Origin: Algihabitans albus
GTDB taxonomy: Bacteria > Pseudomonadota > Alphaproteobacteria > Kiloniellales > DSM-21159
Length of the DNA stretch: 64,000 nt
Reading direction: 5' to 3'
Assembly (NCBI RefSeq): GCF_003572205.1
Contig: NZ_QXNY01000002.1
Location: forward strand, 744,001 to 808,000
Part shown: positions 55,895 to 64,000 of the stretch, piece after piece
Layout: every line of letters starts with the position of its first letter
Numbering within the stretch: position 1 is the first letter of the stretch
Notes under the pieces: generated by a model
Seen by the model: only the letters and a program-made list of their open reading frames with translations
Databases searched by the model: none
What the model was told of the DNA's origin: nothing
Translations under genes and position numbers: made by a program

Positions 55895-56803
55895 ATGACC
55901 GCAAACGACACCCCCCCGAATCCCGTCATCGACTTCGGCGCCCACTTCGCTGCGCCGGCCATGCCGCGCGATCAAGCCGAGGCCTGGGTGCGAGCCCGTG
56001 TGCAGGCCGCCGGCACCTCTTTCGTCTGGGGCCTCAAGTTGCTGTCCGCCCCCAGACGGCAAGCCATGTTTGCGGTCTATGCCTTCTGCCGCGAGATCGA
56101 CGATATCGCCGACGAGCCGGGTCCTCTGGATGCGCGCCGCGCGGCACTGGCCGAGTGGCGGGCCGAAATTGCCCGGCTCTACGCCGGAAAAGCGGTGACT
56201 CATCCGATCGCCCTCGCCCTGGCGGAACCGATCCGCGACTTCTCGCTGTCGCAGAGCGAGTTCCTGGCATTGATCGACGGCATGGAGATGGACCTGCTGG
56301 ACGCTCTGCAGGGGCCCGACTGGCCGACCCTGGAACTCTACTGCCGCCGGGTCGCGGGGGCCGTCGGAGTGCTGACTCTGGAGGTCTTGGACGAGCGCGA
56401 CGCCAATGCGCGGGAGCTGGCGGTCACCCTAGGCGAGGCGCTGCAGCTCACCAACATTCTGCGTGACCGCACGGAAGACGCGGCACGCGGACGTCTCTAC
56501 TTACCCGCGAATCTTCTGCAGGAGGCCGGAATCGAGGACCGCAGCGCGGCTGCGGTTCTGCGTCACCCCGACCTGCACAAAGTTTGCGACAGCCTGGCCG
56601 CGCTGGCGTTGGCCCGCTTTGCACGCAGCCGCGAGCTGATCCGCCGCTGCCGCCGGAAACCCAAGACGGCCATCGTGATGATGGAGGTCTATTGGCGCCA
56701 GTTGCTGCGCATGCAGGCGGCCGGATGGCAGGTCGGCGGCGACTCCGTGAAGCTCTCCAAAGGCAGCAAGCTGTGGGTCGCGCTGCGCTATGGGCTCCTA
56801 TGA
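55895..56803 (+). CDS. hpnD: Presqualene diphosphate synthase HpnD
   Basis: A 302-aa isoprenyl synthase that joins two farnesyl diphosphates into presqualene diphosphate. AFCREIDDIADEPGP is the first Asp-rich motif and LTNILRDRTEDAARGRLYLP the second; SFVWGLKLLSAPRRQAMFAVYAF is the typical start of the catalytic domain. The ATG at 55895 gives the usual length; the frame reaches back into hpnB but without conservation. It supplies HpnC's substrate from the same operon. Confidence 0.93.
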   Translation: MTANDTPPNPVIDFGAHFAAPAMPRDQAEAWVRARVQAAGTSFVWGLKLLSAPRRQAMFAVYAFCREIDDIADEPGPLDARRAALAEWRAEIARLYAGKAVTHPIALALAEPIRDFSLSQSEFLALIDGMEMDLLDALQGPDWPTLELYCRRVAGAVGVLTLEVLDERDANARELAVTLGEALQLTNILRDRTEDAARGRLYLPANLLQEAGIEDRSAAAVLRHPDLHKVCDSLAALALARFARSRELIRRCRRKPKTAIVMMEVYWRQLLRMQAAGWQVGGDSVKLSKGSKLWVALRYGLL

Positions 56804-56874
56804 GGGAGATCACTAAGGGGTTGTGATGGAAGGTTGTTTTCGAGCCTATGAGAAGGCATAGTCCCGATACTTTG

Positions 56875-56889
56875 TGTTGCGACGCAACA
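56875..56889. promoter_or_regulatory. 15-bp palindrome upstream of squalene-hopene cyclase
   Basis: TGTTGCG-A-CGCAACA is a perfect inverted repeat about 142 bases before the shc ATG, in the only sizeable gap (227 bases) of the plus-strand hopanoid genes. It may be an operator that allows the cyclase to be set independently. Confidence 0.45.
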
Positions 56890-57030
56890 GAGTCGAGGTC
56901 GGAGTCGGCGTTCACATAGAGATTGCGCCCGGCCGCCCAGAAGGTTCGGCTTTTCCAACGGCGCCCGGCGATGCGGATCTCAAGCAGGCGCGGGCTCTCC
57001 AGGCACTGACGTAGGGGAAGGTTCGTTTAG

Positions 57031-58968
57031 ATGGCGATGCCGGCGTTCGACGATAAACCTTCGTTGGACCTTTTGGATTCCACGATTTCCGAAGTGCGTG
57101 ACGGCCTGCTCGGACGCCAGCGCCACGATGGCCACTGGCTCTACGAGTTGGAGCCCGACGCGACCATTCCGGCCGAGTACATCTTCCTGCAGCACTATCT
57201 CGGAGAGGTTGATCCGGCCGAAGAGGCCAAGATCGCCCGGCATCTGCGGGAAATCCAGAATCCGGACGGGAGCTGGCCCCTGTTCCACGGCGGCGAGATG
57301 AACATCTCGGCGACGGTCAAGGCCTACTACGCCCTCAAGTTGACCGGGGAAGACATAGAAGCGCCGCATATGGCGGCAGCGCGACAGCGCCTTCTGGAGG
57401 TCGGCGGCGCGGCCAAGGCCAACGTTTTCACCCGCATCGCACTGGCCCTGTTCGGGCAGGTGCCCTGGCGTGCCGTCCCGGTCATGCCGGTCGAGATCAT
57501 GCATCTTCCGCGCTGGTCTCCCTTTCACCTCAGCAAGGTTTCCTACTGGTCGCGCACGGTCATCGTGCCGCTGCTGGTGCTGATGGCCCTGAAACCGCAG
57601 GCCCGCAATCCGCGCGGCGTCGATATCCGGGAACTCTTCATCACCCCGCCGGAGGAAGAGCGCGATTACATCGCCAACGTCGACGGAACCGTGCTGGGCG
57701 CCGCCTTCGTGAACCTGGACCGGGTGCTGCGCAGCGTCGAACCGCTGATGCCGGCGGGCGCACGCCAGCGGGCCATCGACAAGGCCGTCGACTGGACGCT
57801 GGAGCGGCTGAACGGCGAGGATGGGCTGGGCGCCATTTTCCCCGCCATGGCCAACTCCGTGATGATGCTGGATGCGCTAGGCTACGCCAAAGACGACCCG
57901 AACTTCGCGGTGGCCAAGAAATCGATCAAGAACCTGCTGCACGACCGCGGCGATACCCTTTACTGCCAGCCCTGCGTATCGCCGATCTGGGACACCGTCC
58001 TGGCCATGCACGCGGTCCAGGAGGCCGGCGTCCCCGGTCGCGACGAGTCGCTGCGCAAGGCCGCCGAGTGGCTGCTCGAGCGCGAGGTCACCGAGGTCAA
58101 GGGCGACTGGGCGGTGGAACGGCCGCACCTCGCCCCCTCCGGCTGGGCCTTTCAGTACAACAACGCCCACTATCCGGACCTCGACGACACCGCCGTGGTG
58201 GTCATGGCGCTCCACCGCGCCGATCCGGAGGCCTACAAGCCGGCGATCGAGCGGGCGACCCGCTGGATTCTTGGGATGCAGTCGGCGAACGGCGGCTGGG
58301 GCTCCTTCGATGCCGACAACACGCACTATTACCTGAACCATATTCCCTTCGCGGACCATGGCGCCCTGCTGGACCCGCCGACGGCGGACGTGAGCGCGCG
58401 CTGCCTCTCGATGCTCGGCCAGCTCGGCTACGGCCTGGACCACCCCGCCGTCGCCAAGGGCGTGCAGTACCTCCTGCGCGAGCAGGAAGAGGACGGCTCC
58501 TGGTTCGGACGCTGGGGCTCCAACTACATCTACGGCACCTGGTCTGTTCTCTGCGCCCTCAACGCCGTCGGCTTCGACATGACCCGCCCCGAGATCGGCA
58601 AGGCCGTCTCGTGGCTGAAGTCCAAGCAGTTGCCGGATGGCGGCTGGGGCGAAAGTCTCGATAGCTACCACTCGGACCGCAAGGACGCCTGCCAAGGATC
58701 CACGGCCTCGCAGACGGCCTGGGCCCTGCTCGGCCTGATGGCCGCCGGCGAGGTCGAGAGCGAGACGGTCGAGAAGGGCGTGGCGAACCTCGTGGAGGCG
58801 CCGCGCGACGGCGAACGCTGGGACGAACCCTTCTGGACCGGCACGGGTTTCCCCAAGGTCTTCTATTTGAAGTACCACGGCTACGCCGCCTACTTCCCGC
58901 TCTGGGCCCTGGCCCGCTACGCCAACCTGCAGCGCAGTAACTCCGGCGAAATCGACGTCGGGATGTGA
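57031..58968 (+). CDS. shc: Squalene-hopene cyclase
   Basis: A 645-aa (alpha/alpha)6 barrel enzyme that cyclises squalene to hopene and hopanol at the inner membrane. The catalytic motif is present as PDLDDTAV near residue 390, matching DxDD. Repeated QW motifs are seen, for example QNPDGSWPLFHGGE, QSANGGWGSFDADN, QEEDGSWFGRWGSNYIYGTW and KQLPDGGWGESLDSY. GGGGAAGG precedes the first ATG; a second ATG two codons later is possible. Overlaps hpnG by GTGA. Confidence 0.97.
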   Translation: MAMPAFDDKPSLDLLDSTISEVRDGLLGRQRHDGHWLYELEPDATIPAEYIFLQHYLGEVDPAEEAKIARHLREIQNPDGSWPLFHGGEMNISATVKAYYALKLTGEDIEAPHMAAARQRLLEVGGAAKANVFTRIALALFGQVPWRAVPVMPVEIMHLPRWSPFHLSKVSYWSRTVIVPLLVLMALKPQARNPRGVDIRELFITPPEEERDYIANVDGTVLGAAFVNLDRVLRSVEPLMPAGARQRAIDKAVDWTLERLNGEDGLGAIFPAMANSVMMLDALGYAKDDPNFAVAKKSIKNLLHDRGDTLYCQPCVSPIWDTVLAMHAVQEAGVPGRDESLRKAAEWLLEREVTEVKGDWAVERPHLAPSGWAFQYNNAHYPDLDDTAVVVMALHRADPEAYKPAIERATRWILGMQSANGGWGSFDADNTHYYLNHIPFADHGALLDPPTADVSARCLSMLGQLGYGLDHPAVAKGVQYLLREQEEDGSWFGRWGSNYIYGTWSVLCALNAVGFDMTRPEIGKAVSWLKSKQLPDGGWGESLDSYHSDRKDACQGSTASQTAWALLGLMAAGEVESETVEKGVANLVEAPRDGERWDEPFWTGTGFPKVFYLKYHGYAAYFPLWALARYANLQRSNSGEIDVGM

Positions 58969-59663
58969 CCGGCGGCGAGACGTCGCTGACCGTCCTGGTC
59001 GGTCTCGCCGAAGAGGCCGAGCTGCTTCGCGACGCGAGCCGATCCTGGCCGAAGCCGCCGCACATTCTTGTCGGCGGCGGCACGACCGCAGCCGCGGAAC
59101 GACGCGCACCCGGCCTGCTGACCGAACATCCGACAAGCCTGCTGTCCTTCGGCTATTGCGGCGGCCTCTCGAGCGACCTCAAACCCGGCGATCTGGTGGT
59201 TGCGACCGAGGTCATCGGCCAAAGCGACAGGCGCTTCTCCTGCGATCCCGCTTTGAGCCGGGGTCTCGTCGAAAGCGCGGAAGCCTTAGAGCTGACCGTT
59301 CGCAGCGGCACCCTGGCAACGCCCGCCGAGGCGGCTGCGACGCCGGCGGCGAAACGGCGTCTGGCGGACACAACGGGTGCACTGGCCGTCGATCTCGAGA
59401 GTGCTGCACTGGCAGAGGTGGCCGTCGAGGCCAACCTGCCCTTCGCAGTGATACGCGCCGTGCTGGACGACCTGGGAACGACGCTCCCACCCTTCGCGAT
59501 CGCAGCGGTCGACGAGACCAGTGGCCGTCCCCGTATGACGCGCCTGCTGCTCGGGCTGCTGCGCAGTCCGGGCGACCTGCCGGCGCTGGTCAGGCTGGGA
59601 CGGGCACGCGCCGCCGCGCAGGCCTCACTGCGCCGCCTGCTGGTTCGCCCCCTTACCGCCTGA
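58965..59663 (+). CDS. hpnG: Hopanoid nucleoside phosphorylase HpnG
   Basis: A 232-aa PNP/MTA phosphorylase-type protein that removes adenine from adenosylhopane to give (phospho)ribosylhopane. SFGYCGGLSSDLKPGDLVVATEV matches the family's strand-loop, and ALAVDLESAALAEVAVEANLPFAVIRAVLDD is the C-terminal ribose/base contact region with an ME-like DLES. It starts at a GTG overlapping the shc stop. Its 3' end overlaps that of hpnH by 39 bases on the opposite strand. Confidence 0.9.
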   Translation: MTGGETSLTVLVGLAEEAELLRDASRSWPKPPHILVGGGTTAAAERRAPGLLTEHPTSLLSFGYCGGLSSDLKPGDLVVATEVIGQSDRRFSCDPALSRGLVESAEALELTVRSGTLATPAEAAATPAAKRRLADTTGALAVDLESAALAEVAVEANLPFAVIRAVLDDLGTTLPPFAIAAVDETSGRPRMTRLLLGLLRSPGDLPALVRLGRARAAAQASLRRLLVRPLTA

Positions 59664-60794
59664 GCGTGCCCTCTCCTCGGCGGCGCGCCGGTCGGAGTTG
59701 GTCATGGCTTCGGCGACCAGATCCTCGAAAACGTATTCCGCCGGCCGTTGCTGATCCAAGGGAATCTCGGGCGCCATGGGGCCGTCGGTGCGTGGGCCGC
59801 GCAGAGCTACCTTCAGTGCCTTGAAAGGGTTCTTAACGGCGTCCATGGCCGCCGTCGGCTCGTAGCCGCAGTGGGCCATGCAGTCGGCGCACTTTTCATA
59901 GCGGCCGGTGCCGTAGGTGTCCCAATCGGTGTCTTCCATCAAGGACTTGAAGGTCGGCGCATAGCCCTCGTTCAGCAGGTAACAGGGCTTCTGCCAGCCG
60001 AAGATATTGCGGGTCGGCATCCCCCAGGGCGTACAGCGATAGTCCTGGTTGCCGGTCAGGAAGTCGAGGTAGAGGGAAGAATGGCTGAGCTGCCACTTCT
60101 TGCCCTTGCCGCGTGCCAGGATATCGCGAAAGAGCTGCTTGGTCTTCTGACGGCTCAGGAAGTGCTCAGTGTCCGGCGCACGCTCATAGGCGAAGCCCGG
60201 CGAGATGGTGACGCCGTTGACCCCCATGTCCCGCGTGTAATCCAGGAAGGCGGCGACTCGCTCCGGCTTCATGCCGTCGAAGATGGTCGCATTGACGTTG
60301 ACCTGGAAGCCCTTGCTCTGAGCCACCTTGATCGCCTTCACCGCGCGGTCGAAGACGCCGTCCTGACAGACGGACGCGTCGTGCTCCTCCTTCAATCCAT
60401 CAAGATGCACGGAGAAGAAGAGATAGGGCGAGGGCTTGAAGAGATGCAGCTTCTTCTCGAGCAGCAACGCGTTGGTGCAGAGCGAGACGAACTTCCGCCG
60501 CTGCACGATGCCGGCGACGATCTCGCCGATCTCCTTGTGCAGCAGAGGTTCGCCACCGGGGATCGCGACCATGGGCGCGCCGCACTCGTCCACGGAGGCG
60601 AGGCAGTCCTCAACCGACAGGCGGCGATGCAGGATCTGCTTCGGATAGTCGATCTTGCCACAGCCCGCGCAAGCGAGATTGCACTGGAACAGCGGCTCCA
60701 ACATGAGCACCAGCGGGTAGCGCTCGTTGCCCCGCAGTCTCTGCTTGAAGATATACCAACCAATGGCAAGGTGCTGACGCAAGGGAACTGCCAC
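59625..60794 (-). CDS. hpnH: Adenosylhopane synthase HpnH (radical SAM)
   Basis: A 389-aa radical SAM enzyme that adds 5'-deoxyadenosine to diploptene. The cluster motif is FQCNLACAGCGKI (Cx3Cx2C), followed by PMVAIPGGEPLLHKEIGEI and the C-terminal KCADCMAHCGYEPTAAMDAV. The GTG at 60794 gives MAVPLRQHLAIGWYIFKQ, the usual N-terminus, with GGAGAG upstream; the much longer frame is unsupported. Convergent with hpnG, the next enzyme of the pathway. Confidence 0.95.
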   Translation of the reverse strand: MAVPLRQHLAIGWYIFKQRLRGNERYPLVLMLEPLFQCNLACAGCGKIDYPKQILHRRLSVEDCLASVDECGAPMVAIPGGEPLLHKEIGEIVAGIVQRRKFVSLCTNALLLEKKLHLFKPSPYLFFSVHLDGLKEEHDASVCQDGVFDRAVKAIKVAQSKGFQVNVNATIFDGMKPERVAAFLDYTRDMGVNGVTISPGFAYERAPDTEHFLSRQKTKQLFRDILARGKGKKWQLSHSSLYLDFLTGNQDYRCTPWGMPTRNIFGWQKPCYLLNEGYAPTFKSLMEDTDWDTYGTGRYEKCADCMAHCGYEPTAAMDAVKNPFKALKVALRGPRTDGPMAPEIPLDQQRPAEYVFEDLVAEAMTNSDRRAAEERARSGGKGANQQAAQ

Positions 60795-61213
60795 GTAGGA
60801 CTCTCCATCGGCGAAGTCTGGCCGGCCGCGAAGGTCGACCCGATTATGAGATCTCCATTCCTGCCATTTCGCGCCTGCGGCTCGAATCGACCGGATTTCA
60901 ACCTCTTGCGGCAAGCGAAAATGAACGTTCTCGGCTACGCCGTCCACCCTGCGGATCGTAAGGGTATAGGGCGCAGGCAAGCGGGCGGTCCAATCGTCGC
61001 TCCGGGCCTCCGGAACTGAGGCCGGGACTCCTGCCCCGGGAGAGCGGCCACGATCCCATCGGTCGAACGGTCTGCGGCGTCTTCTGCGGCATCCAAAGCC
61101 TCTGTCCGGAGCCGCTGGGTCGCGAAGAGATCCCTGCCCAGCAGGCGGCTTTGGGAAGCGCTCCCTTGGGGCAATGACAAGTTTGAGGTCTCGAACCGAG
61201 CCGGAGTCAGACG
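60795..61213. other. Non-coding gap between hpnA and hpnH
   Basis: No convincing gene is seen in these 419 bases on either strand; the frames that cross it have no recognisable motif. It separates two minus-strand hopanoid genes and should contain the hpnH promoter and its 5' leader. No tRNA-like fold or strong terminator was found by eye. Confidence 0.5.
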
Positions 61214-62203
61214 TCAGTGAAGGTAGCCGTGAGTCCGGAACCAAGCCAATGCATCGGAAATCGCCTCGTCAGCCGAACGATGGCTGTACCCGAGCGCCGT
61301 CTCCGCCTTGGCGGAGGAATAGAACATGAGATGCTCAGCCATCTTGACCCCATCCACGGTGGCGAAGGGTTGGCCGCCGAACCGCCGGGCCCAGGCCTCG
61401 GCACCGCGCGCTAAGGGCAGCACCAAGCGATGCGAAAGCCGGAGGCGGCGCTGATGCTTGCCCCTATTTTTATCTACAATATCAAGAATGCTCTTTAGCG
61501 TCTTGTTTTCACCGCCTAAAATGTAGACCTCGCCGACGTTTCCGTTCTCGAAAGCCAGACGATGTCCCTCGGCAACGTCATCGACATGCACGACATTCAA
61601 ACCCGTGTCGACATAGGCTGGCATCTTCCCCATGGCGGCTTCGAGAATGATCCGGCCAGTGGGCGTGGGCCTCACGTCCCCGGGGCCGATCGGTGCGCTT
61701 GGGCTGACGATCACGGCTGGCAGACCCTCGTCGCGCACCAAGTCGCGAACGGCCTGCTCGGCCAGGAACTTGCTGCGCTTGTAGTCGCCCGTCATATCCG
61801 CGAGCGTGGCTTCGCAGGTCTCGTCGGACGGCTGGCCCGTCTCCGTGAGCCGCAGGGTGGCAACGCTCGACGTGTAGACGATCCGTTCGACACCGGCCTT
61901 CGCTGCCAGCCGTAGCAGCGTCTTGGTCCCCTCGACGTTGGTGGCATAGAGCTCGGAGGGATCGCGGGTCCAGAGCCGGTAGTCGGCCGCCGCGTGGACG
62001 AGGCCGGAGCAGCCCTGGAGTGCCGCCTCAAGCGAACCGGGCTCTCGCAGATCACCGATGACCGTCTCGACATCCAGGTCCTTGAGGTTCAGCCGCGGAC
62101 TGCCGCTGCGCAGGAGGGCCCGCACCCGATGGCCCCGCCCCAGCAGGTTGCGCGCCACGGCCGCTCCGACGAAGCCGCTCGCCCCGGTGACCAGGACCGT
62201 CAT
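61214..62203 (-). CDS. hpnA: Hopanoid-associated sugar epimerase HpnA
   Basis: A 329-aa extended SDR. MTVLVTGASGFVGAAVARNLL is the NAD-binding loop, and SSVATL with GDYKRSKFLAEQAV gives the catalytic Ser and YxxxK. HpnA proteins are annotated as dihydroflavonol/sugar epimerase-like, and their step in hopanoid assembly is unsettled. The ATG overlaps the hpnN stop (ATGA). Confidence 0.92.
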   Translation of the reverse strand: MTVLVTGASGFVGAAVARNLLGRGHRVRALLRSGSPRLNLKDLDVETVIGDLREPGSLEAALQGCSGLVHAAADYRLWTRDPSELYATNVEGTKTLLRLAAKAGVERIVYTSSVATLRLTETGQPSDETCEATLADMTGDYKRSKFLAEQAVRDLVRDEGLPAVIVSPSAPIGPGDVRPTPTGRIILEAAMGKMPAYVDTGLNVVHVDDVAEGHRLAFENGNVGEVYILGGENKTLKSILDIVDKNRGKHQRRLRLSHRLVLPLARGAEAWARRFGGQPFATVDGVKMAEHLMFYSSAKAETALGYSHRSADEAISDALAWFRTHGYLH

Positions 62204-64000
62204 CGTCGTGCGCTCCTCCGGCGGTCCAACAGGTCGATCATGGCCGGCAAGACGACCAGCGTCGCGATCAGCGTCGCGGTAATGGCCAGGGTCAGGAGCT
62301 CCCCCATGGAGGCCATGCCGCGATGTCCGGAGATCGCCAGACTCCCGAAGGCCGCCATCGTGGTGAAGGCCGAGAACAACACGCCCGAGCAGGTAGAGCT
62401 TCGCAGCACCGCCGCGCCATTGCCTTCCTCGCGCAGTCGCAGGACGAAATGGATGGCGCTGGCAACCCCCAGACCGAAGAGCAGCGGCAGCGCGATGATG
62501 TTGGCGAAGTTGAAGGACACCCCCAAGAGCGCGGCGGCGCCCGCGGTCCAAAGCGCAGCCAGCAGCAGCGTCAGGGCAACCAGCGCGATTTCGACCGGTC
62601 GACGCAGGACGACGGCGAGAATCACCAGAACGGCCAGGAAAGCGAGTCCGCTGGCAGTGATGAAAGCGGTCAGAATAGCCTCCGCCGCACCGCTGATGAT
62701 CACCGGCGCGCCGGTCGCTTGCGGGGCCACGGCCAGCACGGCGGACGCGAAGCTTTGCAAGCCGGCATTGTCCTGCAGCGGCGCAACCGGGCGCAGCTCC
62801 AACCGCTCGCTACCGTTCGGCGCTTGCCAACGGCGCACCAGTTCGGGGGGAAGCGCCTGCCGCGTGATCGGCTCCGTCACGGACAACGAAGTCTGCAGTC
62901 GCTGCAGAGCCGCGGGGAAGTGGCGCATCAGGCGGTCGTCCAGCTCGGCGGCCGGGGTCTCTTGCTGCTGAGAAAGCCGCTCCAGAGCCGAATTCAGCCG
63001 CGCGGCGGCCGGCCCAACCGGTGCGGGCAGGCGCGTCGCGGCCGCAGCTGTCTCGCGCAATCGGCGATAGTCGTTTGCGAGAGCTGCCGGATCCGAAGCC
63101 GCCCGGCTCGGCTCCGCCAGCAGCAAGGGTTGCAGCACGAAGGCCAGATCGTCGAGGGCAAAGAGCTTTTCGTCCTGGCCGGTCGGGACGAAGTTGGAGA
63201 GGTGCCGGACACTGCCGACCTCCGGTAAGGCCGCAAGCTCGCCGGCGAGCTCGGCCACGCGCGCGGGCTCGTTCGTCACCACCTGGATCAGATAGGGTGT
63301 GGTCTCGACCGACTCGGCCAGCTCGAAGAAGGTTCTGACGGATTCGAAGACCGGGTCTTTCAGGTTGATCGGGTCGAAATCGAACTCGCCGCTGGGCGCC
63401 TTCGCTACCGCCCCGAGCGTGATGAGGACAGCCACGGCCAAGACCGCGCCGTGCGGCAAACGACCGCCCCGTTCGCCCCCGCCCCCTTCACGCCCGCCCT
63501 CGGGTCGCGTGGCGGTCTGGCGCAGCGGCAGCACCGTCAAAAGAGCCGGCAGGACGGTGAAGGTGGCGATCAGCGCGATGATCATCCCGCCGCCGGCGAT
63601 CAAGCCCAGTTCGGCCAGCCCCTTGTAGTCGGTCGGCAGGAACGCGAAAAAGCCGGCTGCGGCGCAGATGGCGGAGAGCAGGATTCCGGGTCCCGTGGCG
63701 CAGAAAGCCGAGGAGAGCGGCGCGGCACTTCGAGTCCGCGCCTCCTCCCGATAACGCAGACAGGCGTGAATGCCGAAGTCGACACCCAAACCGATGAAGA
63801 GAACGGCGAAGGCGACGGAGATCAGGTTCAGGCTGCCCACCGTCAGCGTCGCGAAGGCGGCGGTCCAGATCAGACCCAGCAAGAGTGTCACCACCATCGC
63901 AAAGACCAGACGACCGGATCGCAGTCCGATCCCGAGCAGGAGAGCGACCAGCAGGAGCGAGAGCAGGCCCGCCGTCGAGCCGCCCAGCTCCACCGCCTTG
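62200..64000 (-). CDS. hpnN: Hopanoid RND transporter HpnN (5' end cut by window edge)
   Basis: About 600 residues, the C-terminal two-thirds of an RND/MMPL-type exporter; full-length HpnN is about 860-890 aa. The visible part has the end of the first membrane bundle (VAFAVLFIGLGVDFGIHACLRY), a periplasmic loop region rich in AAL repeats, and a second six-helix bundle with FNFANIIALPLLFGLGVASAIHFVLRLRE. It moves hopanoids from the inner to the outer membrane. The frame is open to the window edge, so the start is not in view. Confidence 0.9.
   Translation of the reverse strand, partial: KAVELGGSTAGLLSLLLVALLLGIGLRSGRLVFAMVVTLLLGLIWTAAFATLTVGSLNLISVAFAVLFIGLGVDFGIHACLRYREEARTRSAAPLSSAFCATGPGILLSAICAAAGFFAFLPTDYKGLAELGLIAGGGMIIALIATFTVLPALLTVLPLRQTATRPEGGREGGGGERGGRLPHGAVLAVAVLITLGAVAKAPSGEFDFDPINLKDPVFESVRTFFELAESVETTPYLIQVVTNEPARVAELAGELAALPEVGSVRHLSNFVPTGQDEKLFALDDLAFVLQPLLLAEPSRAASDPAALANDYRRLRETAAAATRLPAPVGPAAARLNSALERLSQQQETPAAELDDRLMRHFPAALQRLQTSLSVTEPITRQALPPELVRRWQAPNGSERLELRPVAPLQDNAGLQSFASAVLAVAPQATGAPVIISGAAEAILTAFITASGLAFLAVLVILAVVLRRPVEIALVALTLLLAALWTAGAAALLGVSFNFANIIALPLLFGLGVASAIHFVLRLREEGNGAAVLRSSTCSGVLFSAFTTMAAFGSLAISGHRGMASMGELLTLAITATLIATLVVLPAMIDLLDRRRSARR

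Noticed and set aside
60795-61244. N-terminal extension of hpnH by 150 residues
   Set aside because: The extension is arginine-rich and unlike HpnH proteins, and a GTG with GGAGAG gives the expected start at 60794.

Overview
The window is chromosomal DNA, roughly two-thirds G+C, densely packed and with many 4-base start/stop overlaps (ATGA, GTGA). Family content points to an alphaproteobacterium, probably Rhodospirillales-like: a split cobalamin-dependent methionine synthase, a type-2 ArgC, several TRAP transporters, a fused FAD/Fe-S 2-hydroxyacid dehydrogenase and a full hopanoid locus. The taxonomic call is inference; no rRNA, tRNA, CRISPR array, phage gene or transposase was seen.

Region by region. 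1-7270: divergent MarR/PaaX regulators face an operon for homogentisate breakdown (hmgA-like dioxygenase, fumarylacetoacetase-family hydrolase, MBL-fold protein, flavin aromatic hydroxylase, DUF2783 small protein, maleylacetoacetate isomerase). The promoter between them carries a clear palindromic operator. 7271-11202: an accessory-looking patch with a low-G+C orphan gene, a LysR regulator divergent from a small exported SnoaL-like protein, a Crp/Fnr regulator and a 173-bp decayed copy of that regulator's 3' end. 11313-14369: a TPR protein preceded by two CRP-type sites, a small exported protein, and argC. 14567-19964: one-carbon/methionine operon metF, a 243-aa methyltransferase-like remnant, and metH in two overlapping pieces. 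20224-25234: LacI regulator and a polyamine/iron/phosphonate-type ABC importer. 25411-34688: two complete TRAP transporters flanking a P450, a class III CoA-transferase and an enoyl-CoA hydratase-family protein, all on one strand, resembling uptake plus CoA-dependent catabolism of an unknown organic acid.

34816-39970: a class V aminotransferase (serine/aspartate-glyoxylate type) divergent from a fused FAD/Fe-S dehydrogenase that is translationally coupled to a GntR/FCD regulator; the shared intergenic region holds two identical inverted 16-mers. 39998-45407: LysR, a catalytically degenerate SDR, an F420-oxidoreductase-like protein, a DHA2 efflux pump, a phosphoglycolate-phosphatase-like HAD enzyme and a small exported protein. 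45477-48650: AraC remnant, pyruvate kinase and glycerate 2-kinase. With the glyoxylate aminotransferase and the HAD phosphatase, the last two suggest glycolate/glyoxylate carbon entering at 2-phosphoglycerate. 48789-52335: an ectoine-hydrolase-like M24 protein, then Nudix, SpoU-type and class I methyltransferase genes.

52395-64000: hopanoid locus hpnC-hpnE-hpnB-hpnD-shc(hpnF)-hpnG on the plus strand, meeting hpnN-hpnA-hpnH on the minus strand. Together these make squalene, cyclise it to hopene, extend it with an adenosyl group, trim it to ribosylhopane, and move hopanoids to the outer membrane. The PaaX gene and hpnN run off the left and right edges.
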